NCBI GenBank assembly: GCA_021292105.1
Contig: CM037867.1
Location: 11,480,721 to 11,544,720, forward strand
DNA: 64,000 nucleotides
Direction: 5' to 3'
Source of the DNA: Anadara kagoshimensis
Lineage: Eukaryota; Mollusca; Bivalvia; Arcoida; Arcidae
The translations under genes and the position numbers were made by a program. Below are positions 10,868 through 21,495 of this stretch, piece after piece; the stretch's first letter is position 1; each line of letters opens with the position of its first letter. Under the pieces are notes generated by a model. It was not told the origin of the DNA and made no database searches. It saw only the letters and a list, made by a program, of their open reading frames with translations.

Positions 10868-11302
10868 CTCAGGGTTCATACAGACATTTAGACTCCAAAT
10901 TTAAGGACTTTTTAGGGTCTTTTTCAGGGTATTATTTGCAGATTTAAGGCCTAATCAGAGGGGCAATTTTAGCAAAGAAAGAAATATTGGTGCAAAGGCA
11001 ATTAAATCAATAAAACAATTACTTGTGTCCATAGTAACGACACTTAAAGTGGAGGTTGAAGTTAGGCTTCGGGAGGGCCAGGTACCTTAAAATTTCTCAT
11101 TTCAACTCAACTTAATTATTTAATTCATAGATATTAGTCTATTGGCAACCACACAATATCAAATACAGACACCTAAATGACCAAATTCAAGGGGTTTTTA
11201 GGGTCTTCAGGATAAATCCAAGGAGGTTTTAGGGTCAGACTTGTTTTTAGGGTCTTTTTAGGGCAAACCCCAAAACTTTTCTAGGCCTGTACGAACCCTG
11301 TA
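10868..11302. mobile_element. MITE family 'CAGACATTTAGACTCC', copy 2
   Basis: Starts AGGGTTCATACAGACATTTA and ends CCTGTACGAACCCTG; internal blocks match copies at 6712 and 21254. The preceding stretch 10248-10660 is AT-rich with GGTAATAACA / TGTTATTACC-like inverted motifs and may be another element. Confidence 0.65.
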
Positions 11303-11392
11303 TCTATGATAGGATGAACATACTACTAATTTTACTGAATTCAATTTTATTTTTACTTATGTAATTTGACATTAAATTTAATCATCACTTAC

Positions 11393-11584
11393 CAGAGGCT
11401 CTGTACATTGCACTGAATCCTCGATATACGCGGGACGCATCCGTTTTGAATTGAAGAAACATCGTTCCAAGTGAGCTTATTGCCTGTGGTGGTACCCTGC
11501 CACAGAATCTTCCCAGGAACCTGCCACGAGTATCATTGCCAGCCCATGCTGATATGGAATCAAACTGACATGATCCAACTGGTC
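11393..11584 (-). CDS. CUB exon w24: back half of module M13
   Basis: Phase 2 start after ATTTTAG: GPVGSCQFDSISAWAGNDT, then GRFLGRFCGRVPP, FLQFKTDAS and GFSAMYRAS before GTAAGT (phase 1). The third cysteine lies unusually close to the exon start and the D-G turn reads A-G-N-D. The fourth cysteine and the calcium-ligand Asp are kept. Confidence 0.92.
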
Positions 11585-11769
11585 CTAAAATATTGAACAA
11601 AACAAATACTTGTAATGATGTCTTTTGAACTTTCCCAACTTGTTACTGGGTTTAGCAAATGTGGTAAGAGTTAAAATTTAACATTAATGCTCACAACTTT
11701 TAAAAACCTTTGAATAACTGCATTATTTTCTCCAGCACCAAACCATTTCCAATTGGATTAATGAATTTT

Positions 11770-11865
11770 CTGTTCAATTGTGGTTGACTGGAGATGAACC
11801 CATAGCAGTGAAACATCTTTGATTTAAAAGCTGATGCCCTAACCATTTTAGCCACTGTGGTCCTG
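11770..11865 (-). mobile_element. tRNA-like repeat fragment
   Basis: On the minus strand GGACCACAGTGGCTAAAATG and GCTATGGGTTCATCTCC sit at tRNA-like spacing. No complete cloverleaf is evident. I see nothing else in 11585-12370. Confidence 0.4.
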
Positions 11866-12374
11866 TATTTTATGTCAACTAATAGCTTTTTATATTTACA
11901 AAAGATACAATATGATAAGAATCATTTTTGAACCCTAAAATAAAATAAAATAATTTAATTTTAGGTATCCTTTTAATATCATCATTTTCAGTTTATTTAT
12001 AACCAACATTGGTCATGTGATCCATAGAAAAGGTGACGGAGCCACGGTTGTTAATGGTTGCAAGCTCATTACGTCACTGACGTCATTTGTATAAATGTGC
12101 CATATGACGGTGGAAATTTGAATGAAACATTTTGAAAACATTAAATTGCCATGACCAAACTAAAACACAATTTTTCAATAATGCTAAATATTACTCTACC
12201 CCGAAAATCACAAATTTACACTGGTCACATGACCAAACTTAAATTACAGTTTTTGATAATGCTGAACTGGGAAATTGCACATTCAGACTTGTCACATGAC
12301 AAATTTACAGATCATATTCACAAAGATATTTCATTTATCATCAAAAAGATTGTTTACAGCATTTTCCTCTCAAG

Positions 12375-12456
12375 ACTTACCTTCAATATGGAAGATATTT
12401 TTGGAGAATTCCAGGACTATAAACTTCTGTGGGTCTACTCTAATGGTATTTACAGT
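12375..12456 (-). pseudogene. Tandem copy of the 3' end and donor of exon w23
   Basis: About 75 bp of exon end plus the GTAAGT donor are repeated with an 82-bp period immediately downstream of the real donor. Only about three bases differ. Reading on from the real exon to the second donor meets a TAG stop eight codons into the intron, so this second donor would truncate the protein. It is a young duplication. Confidence 0.93.
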
Positions 12457-12462
12457 ACTTAC

Positions 12463-12618
12463 CTTCAATATGGAAGACATTTTTGGAGAATTCCAGGACT
12501 ATAAACTTCTGTGGGTCTACTCTTATGGTGTAGTTACATAACAGATTATCTGTGTACATTTGGGGATGTCCAGGGGAGACAATCACACCAGTGTCATCTG
12601 TATATAATGCTCCACAAC
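12463..12618 (-). CDS. CUB exon w23: front half of module M13
   Basis: After TTTCAG, phase 2: CGALYTDDTGVIVSPGHP, then LLCNYTIRVDPQKFIVLEFSK and NVFHIE before GTAAGT (phase 1). The aromatic after cysteine 2 is Tyr in C-N-Y-T instead of the common C-x-W. Joined to w24 through a Gly codon. Confidence 0.92.
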
Positions 12619-12659
12619 CTGAAACAAAGAGTAAACCATGCGTAAAACACAAAATTATC

Positions 12660-12900
12660 AAGGAAACAGGCTTCAGATAAATCAATTGACGTATCGCCTG
12701 CCATGCCCACAATGTTCTGACACTGACTGCCATCACGGTACGAAAGCAGCTTCATGGCAGCTAATGACATTCTATTGTCAGTGACATCATTAAACAACAC
12801 AATTCTGGCCGCGTTTTCATTCTTTTTGCATGTAATTCAAGCATGTCGACCCTTTGTTGGAACATAGTGGGCCTGGCCGGCGATCCATCAATTGGCCATT
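12660..12900. mobile_element. Dispersed repeat 'TTCTGACACTGNCNGCCATCACGGTAC'
   Basis: The order of blocks GCCATCACGGTAC, AGCAGCTTCATGGCA, GACATCATTAAA and GTAATTCAAGCATG is shared with 43800-44005; a fragment is at 17095-17185. No coding sequence or clear ends. Confidence 0.6.
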
Positions 12901-13376
12901 CATCCTGACCACGTTGGAATAGCTAAATGACAGAGTACATATATTCAGTTCAGATCTTAGAAAAACAAAGGCAGAGATTTCCCTATCTAGCACTAGCAAT
13001 GTAGGCAGTGACTCATTTTATTATAATCAACACTAACCCTGAGGTCATGAAGCAGTTTTCAATCCATTGAGAATTCTATTCTATGATTTCGTTCATAAAC
13101 TTTTGCAGGAAAAAGGGTGTTGCAGGATGATATCTTTCATTGCCCTTTTTATGGATTTTTTTATCCATATCCATTTGTTCAAAGCTCTGTTAGCTAACCA
13201 AATAGTTAGTGAATATTGAAAATTTTACTAAAATTAAAAATCTTTCATATACAGTTATGAATTTAAGTGCTACAGTTTATTGTTTGATAATAAAAATTGT
13301 GTGCATTAACTGTTGAACAGAAATTTTAGAATATTGCCTAAAACACAGAATTCAAATTTTGAACAACTGATTGATT

Positions 13377-13575
13377 AAATGGGGTTTTACATCCCAGTCA
13401 AGAGTATTGCACTTATATCAAGATATCACCAGCTAAAGGTGAAGCGACAGAAATTTTGACCTTTGCAGTGTGCTAAGGGGTATGTGCAGGGAGGGTTTAT
13501 TATCATGCCAAGCCTGCAGTGACACAGGACCTCAGTTTTTAAGGTTTCTTCTGAAGGACCCTTTTGAACACCAAG
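13377..13575 (-). mobile_element. Diverged, truncated SINE body
   Basis: Keeps the CATCCCAGTCAAGAGTATTG tail block and the GCCAAGCCTGCAGTGACACA block of the SINE family but lacks the tRNA head. The remainder to 14120 shows no further element I can name. Confidence 0.55.
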
Positions 13576-14126
13576 TCCTAGGGTGCAAGAATATTAATTC
13601 TTCCATCTCTAAATGTGAAAGATTGAAGTACCCAGTGTAGGAAACCCATGTAGAATATTTCAGTCTTTCATCACAGGGTTTTGTTGTCTATCATCACATG
13701 ACACTAAATCTACAAGTGTGGATTTTCAGTGACATAACAATCAAAGGACAGTTGAATGACTCCATTGTGTGAGGACATGATTTTTTTTGGCGGGAAAATG
13801 ACATCAGAGTCTCCAAAACTTAGAAATTTTCATTGCGTTTCAAATGTTTATTCTGAGAGATTAGAATAAATAACTTTGTTTTTTGGTTTATACATGTTGT
13901 ATAAACCATATTCAGGTACATTCTGTCCGATGGCCATATTTTGTTTATGTAAAACTTTAAATAACAAAGTTAGATTTACAATAATGGCATTGATGTCGAT
14001 GTAACTTCTATTTGAAATTCTCGGCAAGCCTCATATCTGACAGAAATATTCAACCCCTCAGGTGAGATTTCCCTATCCTACATGGATACTCATAATAGAT
14101 TCTATTAATCTACAACAGTCAATTAC

Positions 14127-14289
14127 CTGTGTTCCAATTAGCTGAAAATCCGTTTCCATTAGTGAGTTCATCTGACCTGAATTTCACCAGCATTCTTGTA
14201 CTTGATGAGTTCAGCCTCGGTGGTGTTAGATTTTTACACCATCGTCCAATGGGTACAAATGATTCATTTCCATATGGAGAATCACTAAC
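14127..14289 (-). CDS. CUB exon w22: back half of module M12
   Basis: Opens phase 0 after ATTTTAG: VSDSPYGNESFVPIGRWC, then LVKFRSDELTNGNGFSANW before GTAATT (phase 1). The fourth cysteine is followed by Lys (W-C-K) rather than the usual Gly. The calcium-ligand S-D is present. The intron 14290-15013 is AT-rich with nothing recognisable. Confidence 0.92.
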
Positions 14290-15013
14290 CTAAAATTGAA
14301 GCAATATAATATGCAATGTGTCAAGCAGAAAACACACTCATCTCATTTTGCATGACGTTCTAAGAAATTGCAGATGTTTTCTAATTATATGAAATACATG
14401 TTTGATTCTGAAAATACACAAATTCAACACACAGAATTCATAGAATTTTTTGTAGTGGTTTCAGTCCACTGGGAAATTCCACTGTTAAAAGTTATTTTTA
14501 ACATTGGTGGGATATTGTTTTGTATCCCAACCAATTAAATTCTGTGCAAAAGTTTTGAAAAATTATTTTTCAGACATATTCAAAAAGATTTTTTTTGTTG
14601 TTTTAAGGATTTTCAGTAGAAATTAAAATTTGAATGTAGGATACAATGGAAGTCCTAATACTTACCATCAATTTAGAGCAGAGATATTAAAATTGAATAT
14701 ATATTACCGTAGTACCTCCAGTAATTTTGTTTGCATAAAATTACTACCAAATACAGGCAGTTTACTCTGGGAAAGTGACTAAAATTTCCCAATTTGACCA
14801 GTAAAATGATATACTAGCAAATTTTATCTAGTTGTCCTTTACCACAAAATGTTAGATATTGTCACAATATAACATCTTATAAAAGTTTTTAACCAGGATT
14901 CTAAGCTATTGCAAGCATGTCATTTTGCAGTTTGCTGTATTTCAGAACTTCAAATTTTCCCAATTTAAAAGGCAGAAGGCATTTTTTTTTAAAAATGTAA
15001 CAAAGCCACTGAC

Positions 15014-15198
15014 CTCAACATAATCAAAGTCACATGTATCATGAGCTTCAAGGTCAAAAGGAGGGTTAAATGTTAAGGTCACATGGTAACCGACTTGCAC
15101 ATTGATGTCCCATATACACTGTACGTTATGCGGATAACTTCTGGGCCAGTTTGGACTGTAGATATGACCAGTATTACTGTGATACATTCCACCACATC
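15014..15198 (-). CDS. CUB exon w21: front half of module M12
   Basis: Phase 2 start after TATACAG: GCGGMYHSNTGHIYSPNWP, then VQCIWDINVQVGYHVTLTF and the full acidic motif DLEAHDTCDFDYVE, ending phase 0 before GTCAGT. All front-half CUB hallmarks are present, including the Glu and Asp expected for calcium binding. Confidence 0.95.
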
Positions 15199-15480
15199 CT
15201 GTATAAAATAATAAATCCAAAATTTTAAAATACAGAGATGTGCAAATAGTATTCAGACACTTAGTAAAATCCTTCTTTATTTTTTATAAAATTAAACCAC
15301 ATATTTAAAAAAAAAAAACAGAAAATTTATTTCCTGGTCTATTTTCATGGATTTTTCACTGTTAAATGCAACATTAGTTGAAGTTTTTCTTAAATAATTA
15401 GAAAAAGGTACGTCCATTGTTTTTATAGATAAGCATTTAAAGTTCACTGGATTTTTTTTAAAATTGAAATTTACTATATA

Positions 15481-15650
15481 TGTCGTGTACATGTTATGAT
15501 TTTGTACAAGTTATAACATGTACAAAATAATCATACAAGTTATAACTTGAACGCTGCGATCATACAAGTTACAACTTGTACAATTTTTGCCATACAAGTT
15601 ATAACTTGTACAAATTTTTTAAGCAGAAAAATAATAACATGTACAGTTTT
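15481..15650. repeat. Left TIR with spaced palindromes
   Basis: Palindromic blocks start near 15505, 15534, 15563 and 15593. The same order appears inverted in the right TIR. Confidence 0.88.
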
Positions 15651-16081
15651 GTTTTTGACATGTTTCCATATGTGTTTGTCTTATTATCTTGTTTTGTCTG
15701 GTTATTTTAATACTCAAATTGTTTATTTTGTTCTTTGTTGTATACACTATTTTTAAATACATGTTATTCATCTGCAATCTTTGAACTATATTTCAAATAA
15801 CATTCAACAGCAGATGAATTATTACATAAAATATTGATGCATAATGAGATAAATAATCTAAATTTTAGAAGGAACGAGACAAGGAAGGGGCTTCGATTGC
15901 TCAAGGGTGAAAATCACGCCTCTTGTGACAGATCCTAGTGTGAGACAGTTTGCCAGTTCGCTTTTTAAAAGCTCTGGTTTTCTCCACTCTTCAAAAACAG
16001 ACATTTGGAAAATACAAGTCAATAAGTCAGCAAAAACATGCAAACATTGATAGAATATAGAATTTTTTTATCAGATATTTT

Positions 16082-16798
16082 TCACTTGTTGTTACATCCT
16101 AGTGAAGCATGGCACCTTGAATTACATAATAATCCTGAACGTTTACATTTACACTTAGCAGTTTTACAGCCGGACCTACAGCTACAGTGCAAATGCCCCT
16201 GACCACCACTGAATGATAAAATTTGAACGGATTGTCTGAGTGAAACATCCCTTCTTTCAGGAACATCACTAACTTCCATAGTGTTAATTCCATATATCTT
16301 TTAAATCTGATTTCTGTTTAAAAATCCAGCAAGGACCCAAGCTTTAGTTCCCACCTTAAATTCATGCTCAGTTTTATCTAAAATAATCCTTTTTATATTT
16401 CGGCAGTCAGTCGGTCCACGGTCTACTCTTGGTATTGGAATAACAATATTATCACCAATATTTAAGTCACAAATCCTTTTCTTGCTGAGGCTTTCCATTT
16501 CACTTGCTTGTATTGCTTGTCCAGAAAGTGCCCTTTTCCTGGCACGTACAATATTAGACTTATTAACAACATTTTCTTTTGATGTTACTTCCTGTACTCT
16601 CACATTTTCTACAATGTTAGAAGCTGTGTTTAGATCTGCTGTCTGTTCATTTGTCTGATCATTGTCTGTTGTCTCACTATTTTCAGTTTTGCCGTCAGTG
16701 TTGTCATCAGTAAAACTCTCAGTGTTCTCATTTTCACTTTCACTTTGAGATGAATCATTTGTATACAATGCTTTGAGTATTACTTTGAGACTGATCAT
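16082..16798 (-). pseudogene. C-terminal remnant of a KRBA2/Ginger-type integrase protein
   Basis: Two minus-strand frames, 16798-16301 and 16279-16082, are in the same register and separated by an in-frame TAA at 16301-16303. The first has an acidic Ser/Asn-rich stretch, a basic patch (ARKRAL) and then GDNIVIPIPRVDRGPTD, a small domain typical of the tail of KRBA2-like transposon proteins. The second has a Cys-rich C-x-C-x(3)-C-x(4)-C-x-C-x(6)-C-x(3)-C pattern. The zinc-binding and D,D-35-E integrase regions are absent, so the product could not transpose alone. Family assignment is from memory of such proteins and not searched. Confidence 0.75.
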
Positions 16799-16852
16799 GT
16801 TATGTGTTCATGTAAACGAAACTATTACCCAGTAAACATTAAATTACTAAGT

Positions 16853-17023
16853 TGTACAAGTTATTATTTTTTGGCTTAAAAAATTTGTACAAGTTATAAC
16901 TTGTATAACAAAAATTGTACAAGTTGTAACTTGTATGATCTCATCGTACAAGTTATAACTTGTATGCTTATTTTGTGCAAGTTATATATATAACTTGTAC
17001 AGAATTATAACATGTACACGACA
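16853..17023. repeat. Right TIR with spaced palindromes
   Basis: Inverted counterpart of 15481-15650. Palindrome starts lie near 16888, 16918, 16947 and 16975. The last is extended to AAGTTATATATATAACTTG. Confidence 0.88.
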
Positions 17024-17094
17024 TATACATGTACATGGTATTCACATGGCAGTTAAAAATTTACCATGCTGTGTTATAGAAAATAGCTATGCTC

Positions 17095-17185
17095 ATCTGT
17101 AATTGATGTATCGCCAACCAGGCTCTCAATGTTCCAACACTGGCCGCCATTGCGGTACTAATTTAAAAGCAGCACCAAGTATTAG
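17095..17185. mobile_element. Fragment of the 12660/43800 repeat family
   Basis: Shares GTATCGCCAACCAGGCTC-like and TGGCCGCCATTGCGGTAC blocks with the longer copies. Short and without ends. Confidence 0.45.
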
Positions 17186-17380
17186 AATGGGAGATTAAAC
17201 CGTGTGATTTAGGCAAGACAGAATGTTTCATAACCATACACACCTGGTACCCAGTAATACTATCATCTATCCATTTAAATCATTTTTATATAGCCCTTTT
17301 ATAACAAAATGTATATGTCCAATTGAATATTCAAATAAAGGTCAAACGGCTAGGTCAAACTTGACGAAATATACACATAC

Positions 17381-17606
17381 CTTCAGATTCAAATGTGTAT
17401 ATCAGCCTAAAGCCTTGTTCATGGATAGTATAATCAGATTTAAATATAACCCTCAGCTGATTACTCTGCGATAAGAATGGGCTCGGTAATGTTGACCCAC
17501 ATTTTTTACCAATGGAGGGTGAAGATGGATATCCTCCATTCAAAATGTCGACAAAATCGTATCCGCAATTCGGATGATCTTCCACTGTAAAGTTTGTAAA
17601 TTCCAC
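17381..17606 (-). CDS. CUB exon w20: back two-thirds of module M11
   Basis: Begins phase 0 after TTCATAG with VEFTNFTVEDHPNCGYDFVD, then KKCGSTLP, VIFKSDYT and GFRLIYTFES before GTATGT (phase 1). Cysteines 3 and 4, the acidic E-D-x(3)-C-x-x-D motif and the S-D ligand are intact. The coding frame starts with a GTG codon that is internal, not an initiator. Confidence 0.94.
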
Positions 17607-18526
17607 CTATGAAAATAAAAAGATTACTATTTCAGTCTATCTCAATCTTATAAGATCATCAGGCTGGTACTGATAACAGCTTCAGTAGGGAAAGGATATA
17701 GAGACTGAAAAGGATGTTATTCTTTCAAAAAGTTATGGCAGTACCCATTTATTTGCCAGCAGTGAGTGCTTGGACTGGAACAACTCAACCATACCTTTGA
17801 GCTACCCTTCACATATGCTTTAAGCATCTACATGAAAAATTCACACTTCTATCATGTCAAATTGACAGTGCCGCCATTGTGACAAGATTTTTACGATTGT
17901 ACTCCCACCAAATTGCAACTTGTTGCTTAGAAATTATTCTATTCTAATAAAACTGTTTTTGGATCCATCTATGTTTAACAGTTGCCGAGTTATATATATA
18001 GACTAGTGCTAGCACCTTAATTTTGCTCGGAGTGTGAGCTAGACTATAGCCCACATCCGCACATCTCATGCATACACCATCATGTGTAACAATATAACTA
18101 AATCGTTGATGTTGTAAAATATGTAACTTTTATTCTATTACAGGTGAACAATATTATTTGATGATACAGAGTGGCTCTCCAACTCTCTCTCCAGCTAATG
18201 GGTAATCCCTATTAGTTTTGTCGAGATGGTAATCCCTATCTGACTTTCACATTCCAATACACCTCATATATACCTAGCATGTGCTGTATTAATTTTCTTT
18301 GGTCTTTGAAATTTGATACTCTGGACAAATTTGGTTTCAGCTGACCAGATCATCATTTCTCATTATCAGTACATGATGTGTTTATATAACTTCCTGGGAT
18401 TGATTACAACATGTAAAGATAAGTAGAATTTAATGTCCATCCTATCTAAATAACCAAATTGTTCAAAGCCATGTTTTCCTAAATATTGTTACACTTCAAT
18501 TAATCCTTAGAGATTAATAAACTTGT
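17607..18526. other. Intron segment without recognised features
   Basis: AT-rich intron between exon w20 and the 88-bp array. No exon signature, SINE head, inverted ends or tandem unit that I can support on either strand. Confidence 0.6.
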
Positions 18527-19688
18527 CTCCTAGCAAATAGCTGAAAATTGTTGAAGCAATGTCAACTAGCATTATGACCAACCAATTTTTAAAACACTCT
18601 CTGTCAGAACGGTCTCTCTTACCATTTATTTCCCATAAAAATTGCTGATACAATGTTTACTAACTTTTTGACCAACCAATTTTTAAAACACTCTCTTTCA
18701 GAACCGTCTCTCTAACCATTTATTACCCATAAAAATTGCTGATACAATGTTAACTAACGTGGACTAATTTTTAAACCACTCTCTATCAGAACCGTCTTTC
18801 TAACCATTTATTACCCATAAAAATTGCTGATGCAATGTTAACTAACGTTAACTAATTTTTAAACCACTCTCCATCAGAACAGTCTCTCTAACCATTTATT
18901 GCCCATAAAAATTGCTGATGCAATGTTAACTAATGTTAACTAACTAATTTTTAAACCACTCTCTATCAGAACAGTCTCTCTAACCATTTATTACCTATAA
19001 AATTGCTGATACAATGTTAACTAACTTTTTGACCAACCAATTTTTAAAACACTCTCTATCAGAACCGTCTCTCTAACCATTTATTACCTATAAAAATTGC
19101 TGATGCAATGTTAACTAACGTTAACTAATTTTTAAAACACTCTCCATCAGAACAGTCTCTCTAACCATTTATTACCCATAAAAATTGCTGATGCAATGAT
19201 AACTAACGTTAACTAATTTTTAAAACACTCTCCATCAGAACAGTCTCTCTAACCATTTATTACCTATAAAAATTGCTGATGCAATGATAACTAACGTTAA
19301 CTAATTTTTAAAACACTCTCCATCAGAACAGTCTCTCTAACCATTTATTACCTATAAAAATTGCTGATGCAATGATAACTAACGTTAACTAATTGTTAAA
19401 CCACTCTCCATCAGAACAGTCTCTCTAACCATTTATTACCTATAAAAATTGCTGATGCAATGATAACTAATGTTAACTAATTTTTAAAACACTCTCCATC
19501 AGAACAGTCTCTCTAACCATTTATTACCTATAAAAATTGCTGATGCAATGATAACTAACGTTAACTAATTTTTAAAACACTCTCCATCAGAACAATCTCT
19601 CTAACCATTTATTACCTATAAAAATTGCTGATGCAATGATAACTAACGTTAACTAATTGTTTAAACCACTCTCTATCAGAATGGTCTC
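18527..19688. repeat. 88-bp tandem array (about 13 copies)
   Basis: Unit of about 88 bp containing CTCTAACCATTTATTACC, ATAAAAATTGCTGATGCAAT and GTTAACTAACGTTAAC-type blocks. Left copies are more diverged (ACTTTTTGACCAACC insert), right copies nearly identical. The array runs to within 46 bp of the start of exon w19, and its last block TCTCTCTCGCTGTACTTACC merges with duplicated donor sequence. Confidence 0.95.
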
Positions 19689-19734
19689 TCTCGCTGTACT
19701 TACCCATATTCTGTATCTCTCTCGCTGTACTTAC
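19686..19734 (-). pseudogene. 31-bp tandem copy of the donor junction of exon w19
   Basis: The last bases of the exon (GATACAGAATACGG) and GTAAGTAC donor are repeated 31 bp downstream as GATACAGAATATGGGTAAGT. Both donors fit the consensus. Because 31 is not a multiple of three, use of the second would shift the frame. Confidence 0.9.
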
Positions 19735-19856
19735 CCGTATTCTGTATCCTTCAGGAGCATTGATGTTCCAGACACAATTATAAGTATGGTTATAAAATCC
19801 AGGGTAATTAGGGCTAGTTATAACACCTTCTGACTCTGTTAGTATCCCTCCACAAT
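19735..19856 (-). CDS. CUB exon w19: front third of module M11
   Basis: After ATTTTAG, phase 2: DCGGILTESEGVITSPNYP, then YNCVWNINAPEGYRIR and a GTAAGT donor in phase 0. Standard front-half CUB hallmarks. The module is split early, as in M14. Confidence 0.94.
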
Positions 19857-19869
19857 CTAAAATAGTTCA

Positions 19870-20036
19870 AATCACAAATAGTCAAACCTATCTATAAAGG
19901 TCACCCAAGGGAACCAGTAAAAGTGGACCTTATATACAGGTTAAAAACATGAATAAGAAGTAATCAATATTTTACTGGCCTGTAAAAGATGGTGGTTCTT
20001 AAACAAAGGTGGTCCTTAAGGCAGGTTTGACTATAG
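19870..20036. mobile_element. MITE of the CTGTCTATAAAGG family
   Basis: Starts GTCAAACCTATCTATAAAGG, ends AAGGCAGGTTTGACTATAG, giving an inverted pair. Body matches 3402-3582. Confidence 0.65.
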
Positions 20037-20072
20037 TTCAATACTGTAATAATTCTAACTCTATCAACTGAT

Positions 20073-20407
20073 ACCACTGCTAGCTCAATTGGTAGAGTGC
20101 TCGCTCCGTAAGTGGGAGGTTGTGGGTTTGATCCCTGGCCGGGTCTGACCCAAGACTTGAAAGTGGGTAGTGACTGTTCTTTCGCCAAGCACTGGGCATT
20201 AGGAAATGAAAGTCACGGTTCTTTCGGATGGGAACTTAAAATAAACGAGGTCCCGTGTCACGGAGGGCTTGGCACGCTAAAGAACCCTGCTGTATAATGC
20301 TATCAGCGCAACGCACAGGCAAAATTTCTGCACCTTCACCTACAGCTGGCGACGTCTCGATATAAGTGAAATATTCTTGACCGAGACGTTAAACACCATT
20401 ACTCAAC
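20073..20407 (+). mobile_element. Full-length tRNA-derived SINE
   Basis: Best copy in the window. Head GCTAGCTCAATTGGTAGAGT, B-box-like GGTTTGATCCCTGG, body with GACTTGAAAGTGGGTAGTGA and CTAAAGAACCCTGCTGTATA, tail TTAAACACCATTACTCAACT. The small frames on both strands here are SINE sequence. Confidence 0.9.
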
Positions 20408-20868
20408 TTAACTTTATCAACTGATGATAGCTATTCTGTGTCTATAATCAACACTAACATACCAGTGAGTCCATGTACAAATTGCAATCCAAAAAGCAAA
20501 GTAAAAACTTTGAAAACTTGCAAATGTAGTTTAGCACATGAACATCTACCAGAAAAATAAGTCCGGGTGTTTTGGAAGGATAAGCACCCCCTGTCTAGCT
20601 AGCTACATCCTAACTTGTAAAATAAAAATTGAAAATAAAAGGACCTTGGAAATATGGGAATTTATATATATCTAGGACATTTTGGATACAGAAAAAATCA
20701 TACTTATCAACAATATTCTGAGTATGGCCATTCTGAGTATGACCACTGAATTTCTAGTCTTTACAAGCCTAGGACACTGTAGAGTTACATAAGGTAAATA
20801 GTCATGTTACACATAACTCTACAGTATCCATGCATCAACAATTTATTCGTAACCATGGTAACCTTTAC

Positions 20869-21018
20869 CTGAGAAGTAGTAATATAACAGGAATCCACGA
20901 TCAACAATAGATATATCCGTTTTAAATCTTATCCACAGTTGTGGTGAGGCGTATACACTGGGTCTGGTAATGTTGTGAGTGCCACAGTAGTGGTTCACTA
21001 AAACACCATTCTCATCTC
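20869..21018 (-). CDS. CUB exon w18: back half of module M10
   Basis: Phase 2 start after GCTGCAG: GDENGVLVNHYCGTHNI, then LWIRFKTDISIVDRGFLLYYYFS before GTAAAG (phase 1). Carries cysteine 4, the T-D ligand position and G-F motif. Preceded by w17 through a Gly codon. Confidence 0.93.
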
Positions 21019-21253
21019 CTGCAGCAAAAATATCTTGTTTTTATAACTTGTATAGTATTTCAAATTTGGAATCATGTAGCATAATTTACTAACAAAATCA
21101 ACAAAGGGTTCATAACCTAGAACCAATTACAGGTTTAGCTCTGGCTCTCAAAAAGTTAAAGCTAAAAAAATTAGCCTAATCTAAAATTTAAGAGCCAATG
21201 TATATAAACATGATAAATGTATCAATTTCAAAGTGTCAGAAAAGCTTAAACAG

Positions 21254-21495
21254 GGTTCGTACGGACATTTGGACTCCACATTTAAGGACTTTTTGGGGAC
21301 TTTTCAGGGTCTTGTTTGCAGATTTAAGGCCTAATCAGAGGGGCAATTTTAGCACAAAAAATATTGGTGCAAAAGCAATTAAATCAATAAACCAATTACA
21401 TGTCCATACCCAACTGGTCAAATTCAAGGGTTTTTAGAGTCAGACTTGTTTTTAGGGTCTTTGTAGGGTAAACTTAAGGCCTGCACAAATGCTGT
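21254..21495. mobile_element. MITE family 'CAGACATTTAGACTCC', copy 3 (shorter)
   Basis: Starts CAGGGTTCGTACGGACATTT; the internal blocks match 6712 and 10868 but a middle part is missing. The frame 21198-21437 overlaps it and is not a gene. Confidence 0.6.

Larger units (their letters stand above)
15481..17023 (-). mobile_element. Deleted Ginger/KRBA2-like DNA transposon with long TIRs
   Basis: The element begins TGTCGTGTACATGTTATG and ends with the inverted sequence; the inverted repeats extend about 170 bp on each side. Flanking TATA at 15477-15480 and 17024-17027 fits a 4-bp target duplication. Each TIR carries four copies of the palindrome TACAAGTTATAACTTGTA or close variants, spaced 29-30 bp apart. 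The only coding remnant is the C-terminal region of an integrase-type protein (16082-16798); the catalytic core is missing. Terminal TGT/ACA, 4-bp duplication and the Cys-rich tail fit Ginger-type cut-and-paste elements that encode Gypsy-like integrases. The family name is inferred. A SINE-like fragment at 15870-16010 appears to sit inside. Confidence 0.8.

Noticed and set aside
15505-15610. Palindromes as operator sites of a host regulator
   Set aside because: They are confined to the inverted repeats of a transposon and mirrored at its other end, so a role in transposition is the simpler reading.
18527-19688. Regular repeats that might suggest a CRISPR-like array
   Set aside because: Units are whole-length tandem copies without unique spacers, in an intron of a eukaryotic gene.
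20073-20407. Possible functional tRNA gene
   Set aside because: A- and B-box-like motifs are present but the head does not close into a clean cloverleaf and is followed by a conserved SINE body found many times in the window.
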